This document shows, in pieces, positions 15,457 to 23,094 of a stretch of 64,000 nucleotides of DNA; positions within the stretch are counted from its first letter, which is position 1, and each line of letters starts with the position of its first letter. Where the stretch lies: positions 620,001 to 684,000 of the forward strand of contig NZ_CBDCGN010000002.1 in NCBI RefSeq assembly GCF_965216805.1, read 5' to 3'. Made by a program: the position numbers and the translations under genes. The notes under the pieces were generated by a model. The model had not been told where the DNA came from and made no database searches. It saw only the letters and a list, made by a program, of their open reading frames with translations. Origin of the DNA: Panacagrimonas sp965216805. GTDB taxonomy: Bacteria > Pseudomonadota > Gammaproteobacteria > Nevskiales > Nevskiaceae.

Positions 15457-15993
15457 ACGTTGCCAAATGCGTGGCGCGCCGTTCAGCGTAAACGCGGCCC
15501 CCGATTTTGCGTAAACAGTTTTGCTTCCTATCGGTCAAAAGCTCCCTCCGCACTATGCGGAGGGAGAAAGCATCACACCTGATGCACCCCTTGGTGGCAG
15601 GGAAGCGTCTATCAATCAGATACTTAGCGTCGTGCAAATCGTACACGTAGCGTGTACGTCTTTATACATCAGTGAGTTACGAAGGGGTGTCGAAGGTGAC
15701 TTTTCGTCGGCTTCCCCCATGACGCGGACTCAAGATTGTTCCGCAATAACCGGCTGGCTGGGACTCAATTTTCTGGTCCATCCACGGTAGCTGTCGGGTT
15801 TTGCCAGCCATTTTGTGGCGACGCTTGGGGTCAATGCGGGCTCGTCGTCCACGGTGACTGTTGTCAGATGGGAGGGAGCTTCGAGAGCCGCATAGGATCG
15901 AAGCCGAAACGGCCGCCCTGTTGCCAGCCCAGGGGACAAGATCCCGAACTTACAGGGCCTTCACCCGCCGCACGCGGTGACCTTTTGCTTGGC
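15457..15993. other. 537-bp intergenic region with two inverted repeats
   Basis: No gene seen. CTCCCTCCGCA/TGCGGAGGGAG (15542-15566) is followed on the minus strand by CTTTTG and would terminate leftward transcripts from the integrase side. GTACACG/CGTGTAC around TAG (15641-15657) is a candidate operator. Composition is intermediate between island and chromosome. Confidence 0.5.
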
Positions 15994-17100
15994 CTAGGCC
16001 GCGAAGGTTCGGGCACGTCGGCGAGCGAGTGCCTGGTTGACCTCATCCACCAGATCGCGGCCGTAAAGGTTCACGTACACCATCGCCATGTTCATGTCCT
16101 TATGGCCGAGAATCGCGGCGATCTTGCGGGCATCCATCCCTCCTTCGGCGAGACGACTGCCGCATTCATGGCGCAGATCATGGAAGTGATAGTCGGCGAT
16201 TCCAGCGCGTCTTTTCGCCTGATCCCAGACCTTATGGAAGGTGTAAGACGACCGCTTTCCGTGGCGGCCTGGCTCGCCAAAAAAGATCAGATCGGTGTCT
16301 ATCGGGCGCACCGGATTGGCGAGGGCTTCCCGGAATATCTCCACCGCTGTGTCGCTGAGTGGCACCTCGCGAGGCTCGGAATTCTTTGTGTCGTACAGGC
16401 GGACGATACGGCGGCGCAGGTCAACCTGTGAGCGCGTAAGCGTCGTGATTTCCGATGATCGCATGCCAGTTTCGAGCGCGATCCGAGCGAGCCAGGCGAG
16501 CATCGGATTGCTGTGCGCATCCAGCTCGGCGAACAGGCGCTTTTCCTCCGCTGCTGTGAGCCGCCGATGTCGGTGAGGGGCCGGTGTGGGCTTCCGAATG
16601 ATCTTGACGGGGTTGTAGACCAGACCCATTCCCCATTCACGGATCGCGACCGTGTAGAGGTTGCTGAGCAACGCCAACTCGATGCGGATGGTGTTGGCCG
16701 CGCGCGGAATGCGGTTGCCTGATTTGGGGTCAATATCGCCGGCAAGGCGCTGGTCACGGTAGGTTGCGACCAGGTCGGGAGTAACGGCCGCCAGCGAGTA
16801 CTTGCCGAAGAATTTCTTGACGATTTCGATCCGCTGTCGTTCCGTCTTCTGTGTGATCGGCCGCTTGGTCGGCGTCACCTCTTTGAAGTAACGGTCCAGC
16901 GCAGAAGCAACGCTTGTGCGTTCTGACGGTGCTCGCTGGATATAGATCCCACGCACCATTTCGTCTTCGGTGCGGCGTGCCCAATCTTCGGCGTCACGCT
17001 TGAGGCGAAACGTCTTGATCGTCGGTGGCCATCCACTCTTGCGGATGATCGCCTTCCACTTGCCAGAATCGGTCGCAACGATCGTCGCCAAAGCCGTCAC
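15994..17100 (-). CDS. int: Tyrosine recombinase (integrase) of island A
   Basis: A 368-residue phage-type integrase. Catalytic residues visible: Arg214 (TGMRSSEI), His307-x-x-Arg310 (HDLRHE), His333 (LGHKDMN) and nucleophile Tyr342 (MVYVNL). The N-terminal part has an AP2-like arm-binding segment and a SAM-like core-binding domain. It starts 61 bases from the 3' end of the island's own tRNA-Ile2 and about 200 bases from the right att core. It would recombine the 9-bp core in the tRNA anticodon loop. The TGTACCG repeats just upstream may be its arm sites. Confidence 0.95.
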   Translation of the reverse strand: MTALATIVATDSGKWKAIIRKSGWPPTIKTFRLKRDAEDWARRTEDEMVRGIYIQRAPSERTSVASALDRYFKEVTPTKRPITQKTERQRIEIVKKFFGKYSLAAVTPDLVATYRDQRLAGDIDPKSGNRIPRAANTIRIELALLSNLYTVAIREWGMGLVYNPVKIIRKPTPAPHRHRRLTAAEEKRLFAELDAHSNPMLAWLARIALETGMRSSEITTLTRSQVDLRRRIVRLYDTKNSEPREVPLSDTAVEIFREALANPVRPIDTDLIFFGEPGRHGKRSSYTFHKVWDQAKRRAGIADYHFHDLRHECGSRLAEGGMDARKIAAILGHKDMNMAMVYVNLYGRDLVDEVNQALARRRARTFAA

Positions 17101-17122
17101 CCCTCACGCGGCGCGCCGGCAC

Positions 17123-17140
17123 TGTACCGAAATTGTACCG
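17123..17140. other. Tandem TGTACCG motifs upstream of int
   Basis: TGTACCG at 17123-17129 and 17134-17140. The motif recurs at the left end (1667-1673). Likely integrase arm sites or an autoregulatory site; inferred. Confidence 0.4.
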
Positions 17141-17160
17141 ACGCAAGAATCCTATGGTGA

Positions 17161-17237
17161 TGGTGGGCCCTCCGGGACTTGAACCCGGAACCAACAGATT
17201 ATGAGTCTGCTGCTCTAACCGATTGAGCTAAAGGCCC
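17161..17237 (-). tRNA. tRNA-Ile2 (anticodon CAU), carried inside island A
   Basis: A 77-nt tRNA with encoded CCA. Acceptor GGGCCTT pairs with GAGGGCCC region bases; the D-arm is AGCTCAATCGGTTAGAGC; the anticodon loop is CTCATAA in a GCAGA/TCTGT stem; the T-arm is CCGGGTTCAAGTCCCGG. C4-G69 and C5-G68, which TilS uses to recognise the AUA-reading isoleucine tRNA, favour Ile2 over elongator Met. It lies between the integrase and the right att core, so within the island, about 80% identical to the split host gene. It probably replaces the gene destroyed by insertion. Confidence 0.9.
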
Positions 17238-17303
17238 TTTCTAAAAATCACCGTGACGAGAGGAATCGTCGCATCGAGAGGTGGGGGCGTCAACGGGAAA
17301 AGA

Positions 17304-17343
17304 ATTATGAGTCCTCAGCTCTAACCAACTGAGCTAACGGCCC
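17304..17343 (-). pseudogene. 5' half of the split tRNA-Ile2(CAU) gene (attR)
   Basis: Minus-strand GGGCCGT acceptor strand, D-arm AGCTCAGTTGGTTAGAGC and GAGGA of the anticodon stem into the loop CTCATAAT, after which tRNA similarity stops. It is the exact complement in structure of the fragment at 1500-1545. Sequence beyond the loop (TTCTTTTCCCG then CCCCCACC) is at best a decayed 3' half. Confidence 0.88.
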
Positions 17344-17619
17344 TTGGATGTCGGGCCGCGAGTCTAGCAACTCCGCGGCCGGCTCCGACGCCGCGGTGGA
17401 CCGGTCCAGCGACCATGGCGCCATACCCCGGCGTCGGCCCGGTCATACCTGCGCGGCGCAGTGTCCTTGAGTCTCGCGATCCTGCCGGAAATGCTTGGCC
17501 GCCGCGGGTGTCCGCCCTAACATGACTGCGCAGGGATTCAGCAGAGCAAACGACGGCCGCAGGCCGCACTTAAACGCAAGGAAGGCGGGGCCGCTCCGGT
17601 GCCCGGGAGGAAAAGCGTC
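17344..17619. other. Chromosomal intergenic region right of island A
   Basis: No gene seen. It would hold the promoter of the tRNA on the minus strand and of the DUF1302 gene on the plus strand. No clear -35/-10 boxes recognised. Confidence 0.4.
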
Positions 17620-19803
17620 ATGGCGAACACAGGGCTCCGTCTGCTCGCGACCGGCATGCTGGCGGCTGCGGCCATGCCTGCATCGGCGATCAATTTCGAG
17701 TTCGCTGGCGCCGACGTGTCCTGGGTGAGCAAGTTCACCGCCGGCGCAGCCTGGCGCGTGGAGGAGCGCGACGACGGCAAGATCGGCAAGCTGAACATTC
17801 CGGGCCAGGAGTTTCTGTGCAGCAATCGCGGTGGCGATTACAGCCTGGGTCCGAACGACGACGACTGCATCTCGCTGTTCGGCAACCCGGAGCCCAATCA
17901 GCGCCTGGTCGATGCTAGGGGTGGCTACTTTGCCGCACTGATGGATGACGGCAACCTCAATTACGACAACGGCGATCTGGTCTCCGCGCTGTTCAAGATC
18001 AACACCCAGTTGAGTGCCAGCTGGGAGGACTGGGTGGTCAAGCTCAACTACGTCGGCTTCTACGACGAGGTCAACTACAACCTCGACGTCACCCACGTCA
18101 ACACGCAGTATCAGCCGGCGTCGGAGCGGCGCAGCGACAGCGTGCGAACGCGCGCCGGACTCAAGGGCGAGCTCCGCGAGGCGTTCGTGCTCTACAATTT
18201 CGAAGTCGGCGAGCGCTTCTTCGGTATTTCGGTAGGCCAGCAGCGGGTGCGCTGGGGCGAGGCCAACCTGCATCTGTTCAACACGATGGATACGCTCAAT
18301 CCGCTGGACGCGGTGCTCGCCTTGCAGCCCGGCTTCAATCTCAACGAGCTGGCGGTGCCGACCGGCATGGTGCTGTTCTCCGCCGACATCGTGGCCAATG
18401 TGACCGCTGAACTGGTCTACATGTACGACTGGGACACCACCCGCGTGCAGCCCAGCGGCACTTTCTTTTCCAGTGCCGATCCCGCCGGCATCGACGAATA
18501 CAACCCGGTGCTGAGCCTGGGTCAGTTTCCGGAAGACCCCAACAACGAGTTCCGCCCCGGCCTGCCGTTCCGCCTGCTGTCGTCGAGCACGCGCAACTCG
18601 CGCGTGGGCGAGAACGACCGTCCCGCCAGCGACGACGGCCAGTTCGGTCTGCGCGTGAACTGGTATGCGGAGAACTTCAACGACGGCACCGAGTTCGGCT
18701 TCTATTTCCTGAACTACCACAGCCGTCTGCCGTACTTCTCCATCATCGAGGCGCAGCAGACCTGTCTGCGCGGGGGCCTGGGCGATCCGATCACCGCACT
18801 GGCCAATTGCGTGCCGTTCAATCCGCTGGCGTTGGGCAATGCGCTGCCGGCGAAGGACCCGCTGCCGATCAATTCGGCCGAGTTGCTGCTGGATTATCCC
18901 GAGGACATCCAGATGTACGGCGTCAGCTTCAACACCACCGCGTTCGGGTGGTCGGTGTCGGGCGAATACTCCTACCGGCCCAACCTGCCGGCTCAGGTCC
19001 TGATCTCGGATGTGTTCTATGCCGGCTTTCAGCAGGCGTTCGCCAGCCAGGACATCGGCCTGTCCACCTCAACCCTGGCGGCATTGGGCCTGGACCTGGA
19101 CGCGCTGGGCTTGAATCTGCCGGGCAGCGCGGGTCCCATCCTGCCCGGCGCGCGCACCTTCATCCCGGATTTCCTGTCGGTCTACCGCGGTCGCACGGCG
19201 GAGAACAACAACGAATATCAGCCCGGCGAATACGTGCAGGGTTTCGAAGACCTCAAGACCGGCCAGTTCGTGATCAACGCGCTCAAGCTGTTCCCGAGCA
19301 TGTTCGGCGCCGACGATGTCACCGTGCTGGGCGAGCTGGGCATCACTCACATCATCGACATGCCCGAGGAAGGCGATCTGTATTTCCAGGGCACGCTGGA
19401 ACACACCCACCCCAGCCCGGGCGCCGATTGCACCGGCTTCGCACCGGGCACTGCCTGCAACACCGCTGCGGTTACCGCCCGCGTCAATCCCACGCAGCAG
19501 ACGCGCGGCTTTGCCGACGACTTCTCCATGGGCCTGCGCCTGCTGGTGCAGTTCAAGTACAGCAACTTCCTCAACTCCGGCGTCAACGTCAATCCGACCC
19601 TGCTGTGGTTCGAGGACATCGAGGGCATCGCGCCGTTCCCCGCGCAGAACTACGTGGAAGGCAACCGCTGGATGATCCCCGGCATCCAGTTCGAGATCGG
19701 CCAGGCCTTCAACGGCACCGTGCTGTACCAATATTTCGACGGCGCCGACAACGTTCTCCAGGATCGCGACAACCTGTCGGTGAGCCTGACCTACAATTTC
19801 TGA
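17620..19803 (+). CDS. DUF1302-family outer-membrane protein
   Basis: A 727-residue protein. The signal peptide (MANTGLRLLATGMLAAAAM, cleavage after ASA) is followed by a beta-rich barrel sequence ending in TYNF, a typical terminal Phe. Motifs such as GQQRVRWGEANLHLFNTMDT and the cysteines of the DUF1302 family are present. ATG at 17620 follows GGGAGG and starts the signal peptide; a GTG at 17599 is less likely. DUF1302 barrels are repeatedly encoded with DUF1329, YCF48 and RND proteins in hydrocarbon, ester and sterol metabolism loci. This suggests uptake or export of hydrophobic compounds. Confidence 0.9.
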   Translation: MANTGLRLLATGMLAAAAMPASAINFEFAGADVSWVSKFTAGAAWRVEERDDGKIGKLNIPGQEFLCSNRGGDYSLGPNDDDCISLFGNPEPNQRLVDARGGYFAALMDDGNLNYDNGDLVSALFKINTQLSASWEDWVVKLNYVGFYDEVNYNLDVTHVNTQYQPASERRSDSVRTRAGLKGELREAFVLYNFEVGERFFGISVGQQRVRWGEANLHLFNTMDTLNPLDAVLALQPGFNLNELAVPTGMVLFSADIVANVTAELVYMYDWDTTRVQPSGTFFSSADPAGIDEYNPVLSLGQFPEDPNNEFRPGLPFRLLSSSTRNSRVGENDRPASDDGQFGLRVNWYAENFNDGTEFGFYFLNYHSRLPYFSIIEAQQTCLRGGLGDPITALANCVPFNPLALGNALPAKDPLPINSAELLLDYPEDIQMYGVSFNTTAFGWSVSGEYSYRPNLPAQVLISDVFYAGFQQAFASQDIGLSTSTLAALGLDLDALGLNLPGSAGPILPGARTFIPDFLSVYRGRTAENNNEYQPGEYVQGFEDLKTGQFVINALKLFPSMFGADDVTVLGELGITHIIDMPEEGDLYFQGTLEHTHPSPGADCTGFAPGTACNTAAVTARVNPTQQTRGFADDFSMGLRLLVQFKYSNFLNSGVNVNPTLLWFEDIEGIAPFPAQNYVEGNRWMIPGIQFEIGQAFNGTVLYQYFDGADNVLQDRDNLSVSLTYNF

Positions 19804-19969
19804 GAGCCTGTCCGAAAGCCGTCGGGAGCATCGGTGAGTTCGCGCTCGGCGGCGCTTCGATCCCGGAGCTTGCATAGCAGTAAGTGAGCATTTCGAGCAC
19901 CGTTCGGACGCGAGATGCCGAGCGCAGTAGGTTTTTGGACTGGTTCCGAGGGCAGCGCCCGCGCCGCGA

Positions 19970-21187
19970 TCAGACTTCCTGCAACGGCCGTAACTGCTCG
20001 CGGCCGCCTGCGAAGTGCAGGCGCAACAGATCCTCGTGCGCTTGTCGGCCGATGCGCTGTGCGCGGGCGCGGCCGCCCGGGACCAGTCGATGTGCCAGGT
20101 GCCAGGACAACGTGAACGGTGCGCTCAGCAACGGATACCAGGGCAGGATGCCGGCCGGCAGCCCCAGCGCGGCCATGCCGGCACTGCCGGTGAAATAACG
20201 CGTGACGCTGAGGTGCCGCATGCGCTCGAAGCGCGCGCGTAGGCGCTGGAATCGCGGGTAGGGCACCGATAGCGTCTCGTTCATCAGTGCGCGGCCGAGC
20301 TGCGCGCTGCTGCGGTCGGGCGGTGTCTGCGCCAGCAGCATGTGATAGAGCAGCCGGCGCGCTTCGGTCTCGTCGTCGGTCAGCCAGCGCTCGTCGACGC
20401 CCATCAGACCGCAGATGAACTTCCACAGGTGCATCACCGCATGCCCTTCGGCGCGCGTCACCGGCACGCCCATCGCGCGCACGCCGATCAGCAACAGCGC
20501 GCTGAATCCCAGCCAGGTCGCTGCCATGTCGGTCTGGTTGATCGGCAGCCCCAGCTCCTCGATCCGCCATTCGGGCAGGCGCGACACGCGACGCCGGATC
20601 ATGGCGTGGATCAGGCGCACGTGCAGGGTGGAACGAAACCCTTCTGCGCCGACGTCCATGCCGCCGGTAGCGGTCGCCGCCACCACCCATTTCATGGTTT
20701 CCGCCACCCGCCGCGCGGCGCCGCCGTTCAGCGCCCCGGTGAGGATCAGGGTCTTGTTGAAGGCCGAGGCCTGATAGCCGCCCATCAGCGCCACGTCGCG
20801 CAACACGTAGTGCGAAGTCATGCCCATGCGCTGGAACACGCGTGCGCCCTGCGCGAGCTTGGCATCGTCGACCCAGAGCGGATGCTGCTCGCACTGCGTG
20901 AAGAACGCCGTCAGCGGTGGCGGCGCCTGCGGTAGCGCGCCGATGCCCTGATCCAGCGCGCGCTGGAACAACGGCATCGCCTGCTGCATGCCCTGCTCGT
21001 ACATCCATTCCAGCAAGCGGTCGGCGGGCGGGTCGCCCTGCATCAGGCCCAGGCCGAGCGCGCGCCAGCGCTCCGGGTCGGGTTCGGCGTCGCCGCGGAT
21101 CATCCAGCGCAAGCGCCGACCGGTGCGGCGTCCGGCCTCGACGTCGGCACCGTGACGGGACGGAACGAAGGGGACCTTAGGTGACAT
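19970..21187 (-). CDS. Oxygenase MpaB-family protein (DUF2236-like)
   Basis: A 405-residue protein with the conserved pattern of the MpaB/latex-clearing-protein-like group: GMTSHYVLRDVALMGGY, HVRLIHAMIRRR, GLPINQTDMAATWLGFS and a final helical part. Members are thought to bind heme or iron and oxidise hydrophobic or prenylated substrates. ATG at 21187 has an upstream GGAAGG; an earlier ATG at 21217 is possible. It is divergent from the TetR gene at 21266, which probably regulates it. Confidence 0.85.
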   Translation of the reverse strand: MSPKVPFVPSRHGADVEAGRRTGRRLRWMIRGDAEPDPERWRALGLGLMQGDPPADRLLEWMYEQGMQQAMPLFQRALDQGIGALPQAPPPLTAFFTQCEQHPLWVDDAKLAQGARVFQRMGMTSHYVLRDVALMGGYQASAFNKTLILTGALNGGAARRVAETMKWVVAATATGGMDVGAEGFRSTLHVRLIHAMIRRRVSRLPEWRIEELGLPINQTDMAATWLGFSALLLIGVRAMGVPVTRAEGHAVMHLWKFICGLMGVDERWLTDDETEARRLLYHMLLAQTPPDRSSAQLGRALMNETLSVPYPRFQRLRARFERMRHLSVTRYFTGSAGMAALGLPAGILPWYPLLSAPFTLSWHLAHRLVPGGRARAQRIGRQAHEDLLRLHFAGGREQLRPLQEV

Positions 21188-21265
21188 GGCGGCCTTCCGA
21201 TTTGACGAGGAGGCCACCCTAATGCGATTTATTACTCGTATTCAATTCGCGTATCCAGAGCCCTC

Positions 21266-21913
21266 ATGCGCAAGAAGCCGCGCCAGGCGCGCTCCCGGCA
21301 GATGGTCGATGCCCTGGTGCAGGCGACCATGGAAACCATCGCCGAGCGCGGCTTGCAGGACACCACGACCAATCACGTCGCGGCCCGGGCCGGGGTCAGC
21401 GTGGGTTCGCTGTATCAGTACTTCGACGGCAAGAACGCGCTGATCGACGCGGTGATGGAGCGCCTGCAGGCGGACCTGACGCAGGTCATCGGCAGGCAGT
21501 TTGCCGGGCTGCTGGATGCGGACATCCCGAAGCTGACCCGCGCCGCGCTTTACGCGGTATTCGATCTGTTCGAGACCAACCGCGGCCTGTATCTGGAGCT
21601 GGCGCGCGGTTGGTATCACGCGCGCACCATGCGCTCGGTCGATGCACTGGAACGATTCTTCACCGAATCCTTCCGGCTCTACGTGCTGCGCCACCACCAA
21701 CGCCTGCGCTTCGCACAGCTTCCGGCGACCCTGTACGTGACCTTCAACGCGGCGGTATTCGTGGGTATCCGCTACCTGAGCGATCCGCCGGTCCACCTGC
21801 GCCGCGAAGACGTGATCGATCAGCTCACCGATATGGTGGCCGGACAGCTGTTGCGCGCCGGCGCGCCCACCGGCCGCGCGCGCCGGTTGCGGAGAAGCAA
21901 AGCGGCGGCTTGA
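21266..21913 (+). CDS. TetR/AcrR-family regulator
   Basis: A 215-residue protein with an N-terminal TetR helix-turn-helix (ERGLQDTTTNHVAARAGVS then VGSLYQYFDGKNAL, residues 28-61) and a helical ligand-binding C-terminal part with a basic tail. It is divergent from the MpaB-like gene with 78 bases between starts. That A/T-rich gap (around 21218-21250) is the likely promoter/operator region. It is a likely local repressor responding to a hydrophobic effector. Confidence 0.9.
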   Translation: MRKKPRQARSRQMVDALVQATMETIAERGLQDTTTNHVAARAGVSVGSLYQYFDGKNALIDAVMERLQADLTQVIGRQFAGLLDADIPKLTRAALYAVFDLFETNRGLYLELARGWYHARTMRSVDALERFFTESFRLYVLRHHQRLRFAQLPATLYVTFNAAVFVGIRYLSDPPVHLRREDVIDQLTDMVAGQLLRAGAPTGRARRLRRSKAAA

Positions 21914-21919
21914 TCATGC

Positions 21920-22969
21920 TCAGCCGTCGACGTTCGCCCGGTGCGCGCGCAGCCGCCATGCGCTGGGCGTATTGCCGGTCCATTTGCGAAAGGCGCGGGT
22001 GAAGCTGGCGGGATCGTTGTAGCCCAGTTGTCCGGCCACATCCTTGACGTCCATCGCGGTGGTGGCGAGCAGGCGCTGGCCGTCGCGCTGGCGTGCTTCG
22101 TCCAGCAAATGCAGAAAGCTCAGATCCTCCTGCTGCAGCTTGCGCTTGAGCGTGCGCTCGGACATATGCAGCCCGGTGGCGACAGCCGCCAGCTTGGGAT
22201 AGCCGCCAGGCCGCCGACTCAGCATGGCGCGCACGCGCTCCGCCACCGTGGCAACGTCGCCGATCAGTGCCAGCTCGCGCTCGCATTGATCGGCCAGACC
22301 CTGTGCCGATATCGCATCGCCGGTCGCCAGCGGCCGTTGCAGATATTCGGCCGGAAAGCGCAGCTGGTTGACGCCGGCATTGAAGATCGTCGGCGGCAGC
22401 CGGTGGCGGTAGCGCTCGAAATGGGCTGGCCGGTCGCAGTCGAAGCGCAGTTCCATCTGGGGCTTGAAGGTGCCGCTGATCTGGCGGCCGATACGGGTCA
22501 TCGACACCAGCACCGCGTCGATGGCGTACTGCCGCATCGGCCCCAGCGGCAGCGCTTCGCGCGTATCCACCACCGCGTGGTCGCCCTCGATGCGCAGGCT
22601 CAATCGCAGTACCGGGTTGCGCAGACGACCGTACTTGAGACCGAACTCAAGGGCCTGGCCCACCGTGGTCTGGCTCATGAGGCCGTAGCCCAGGGAGCCG
22701 TGTGCCGCCAGACTGCTGCGCAGGCCGAACTCGTACCCCAGGCTGGCGTCGCCGGTGGCGCGCCACACTCGTGCAATCAGCCTGGCGCAGGTGCTCAGCG
22801 GCACCCGAGCGTCGGTGCAATCCAGCGCGGACAGTTCGATGCTCAGTCCGCGCAGCAAGGTGTCGCGCGACAGGCCGCGTGCGGCCGCGACGTCCAGCCC
22901 CAACCGAACGTAGGCGATCGGAATCGAGGCTCGCGCCAAGGTGATGACTCTGGAAAGCGGATTCCCCAT
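21920..22969 (-). CDS. AraC-family regulator with arabinose-binding-like (OruR/ArgR-type) domain
   Basis: A 349-residue protein. The N-terminal about 200 residues match the PF12625-type domain (SIPIAYVRLGLDVAAARGLS, LGYGLMSQTTVGQALEFG). The C-terminal AraC double HTH has ATGLHMSERTLKRKLQQEDLS and LGYNDPASFTRAFRKWTG. The start at 22969 (MGNPLSRV) is chosen because the domain begins directly after it; ATG at 22999 is an option. It is divergent from the DUF1329 gene, so it probably activates the DUF1329-YCF48-RND operon. Confidence 0.9.
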   Translation of the reverse strand: MGNPLSRVITLARASIPIAYVRLGLDVAAARGLSRDTLLRGLSIELSALDCTDARVPLSTCARLIARVWRATGDASLGYEFGLRSSLAAHGSLGYGLMSQTTVGQALEFGLKYGRLRNPVLRLSLRIEGDHAVVDTREALPLGPMRQYAIDAVLVSMTRIGRQISGTFKPQMELRFDCDRPAHFERYRHRLPPTIFNAGVNQLRFPAEYLQRPLATGDAISAQGLADQCERELALIGDVATVAERVRAMLSRRPGGYPKLAAVATGLHMSERTLKRKLQQEDLSFLHLLDEARQRDGQRLLATTAMDVKDVAGQLGYNDPASFTRAFRKWTGNTPSAWRLRAHRANVDG

Positions 22970-23094
22970 CGGTCCAACGTGGCCTAATCTGCCAAGCATT
23001 CTGGCACAGGCACCGCTCACCGCTGCGCTGCGACCGCGCGAATAATGGAGTGTCGTGCATGCCCGTCGCGGTTGCCGCTTGCGGACAGCGAACC

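Larger units (their letters stand above)
1546..17303. mobile_element. Genomic island A, integrated in the anticodon loop of a tRNA-Ile2(CAU) gene
   Basis: The island lies between the two halves of a single tRNA gene that share the core attatgagt (1537-1545 and 17304-17312). It encodes a tyrosine recombinase next to its right end, a complete tRNA of the same anticodon, XRE/AlpA-type regulators, TraH/TraG, a LuxR-type regulator, an ImmR/ImmA-like pair and a type II RM system. Base composition is visibly more A/T-rich than the flanking chromosome, especially at 1.5-3 kb and 11-16 kb. I see no relaxase, coupling protein or VirB/TraB-C-type core genes, so it is at most mobilizable. The exact extent depends on the crossover point within the 9-bp core. 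Confidence 0.85.

Noticed and set aside
15736..16431. 231-residue frame opposite the integrase
   Set aside because: Antisense to a well-supported integrase.
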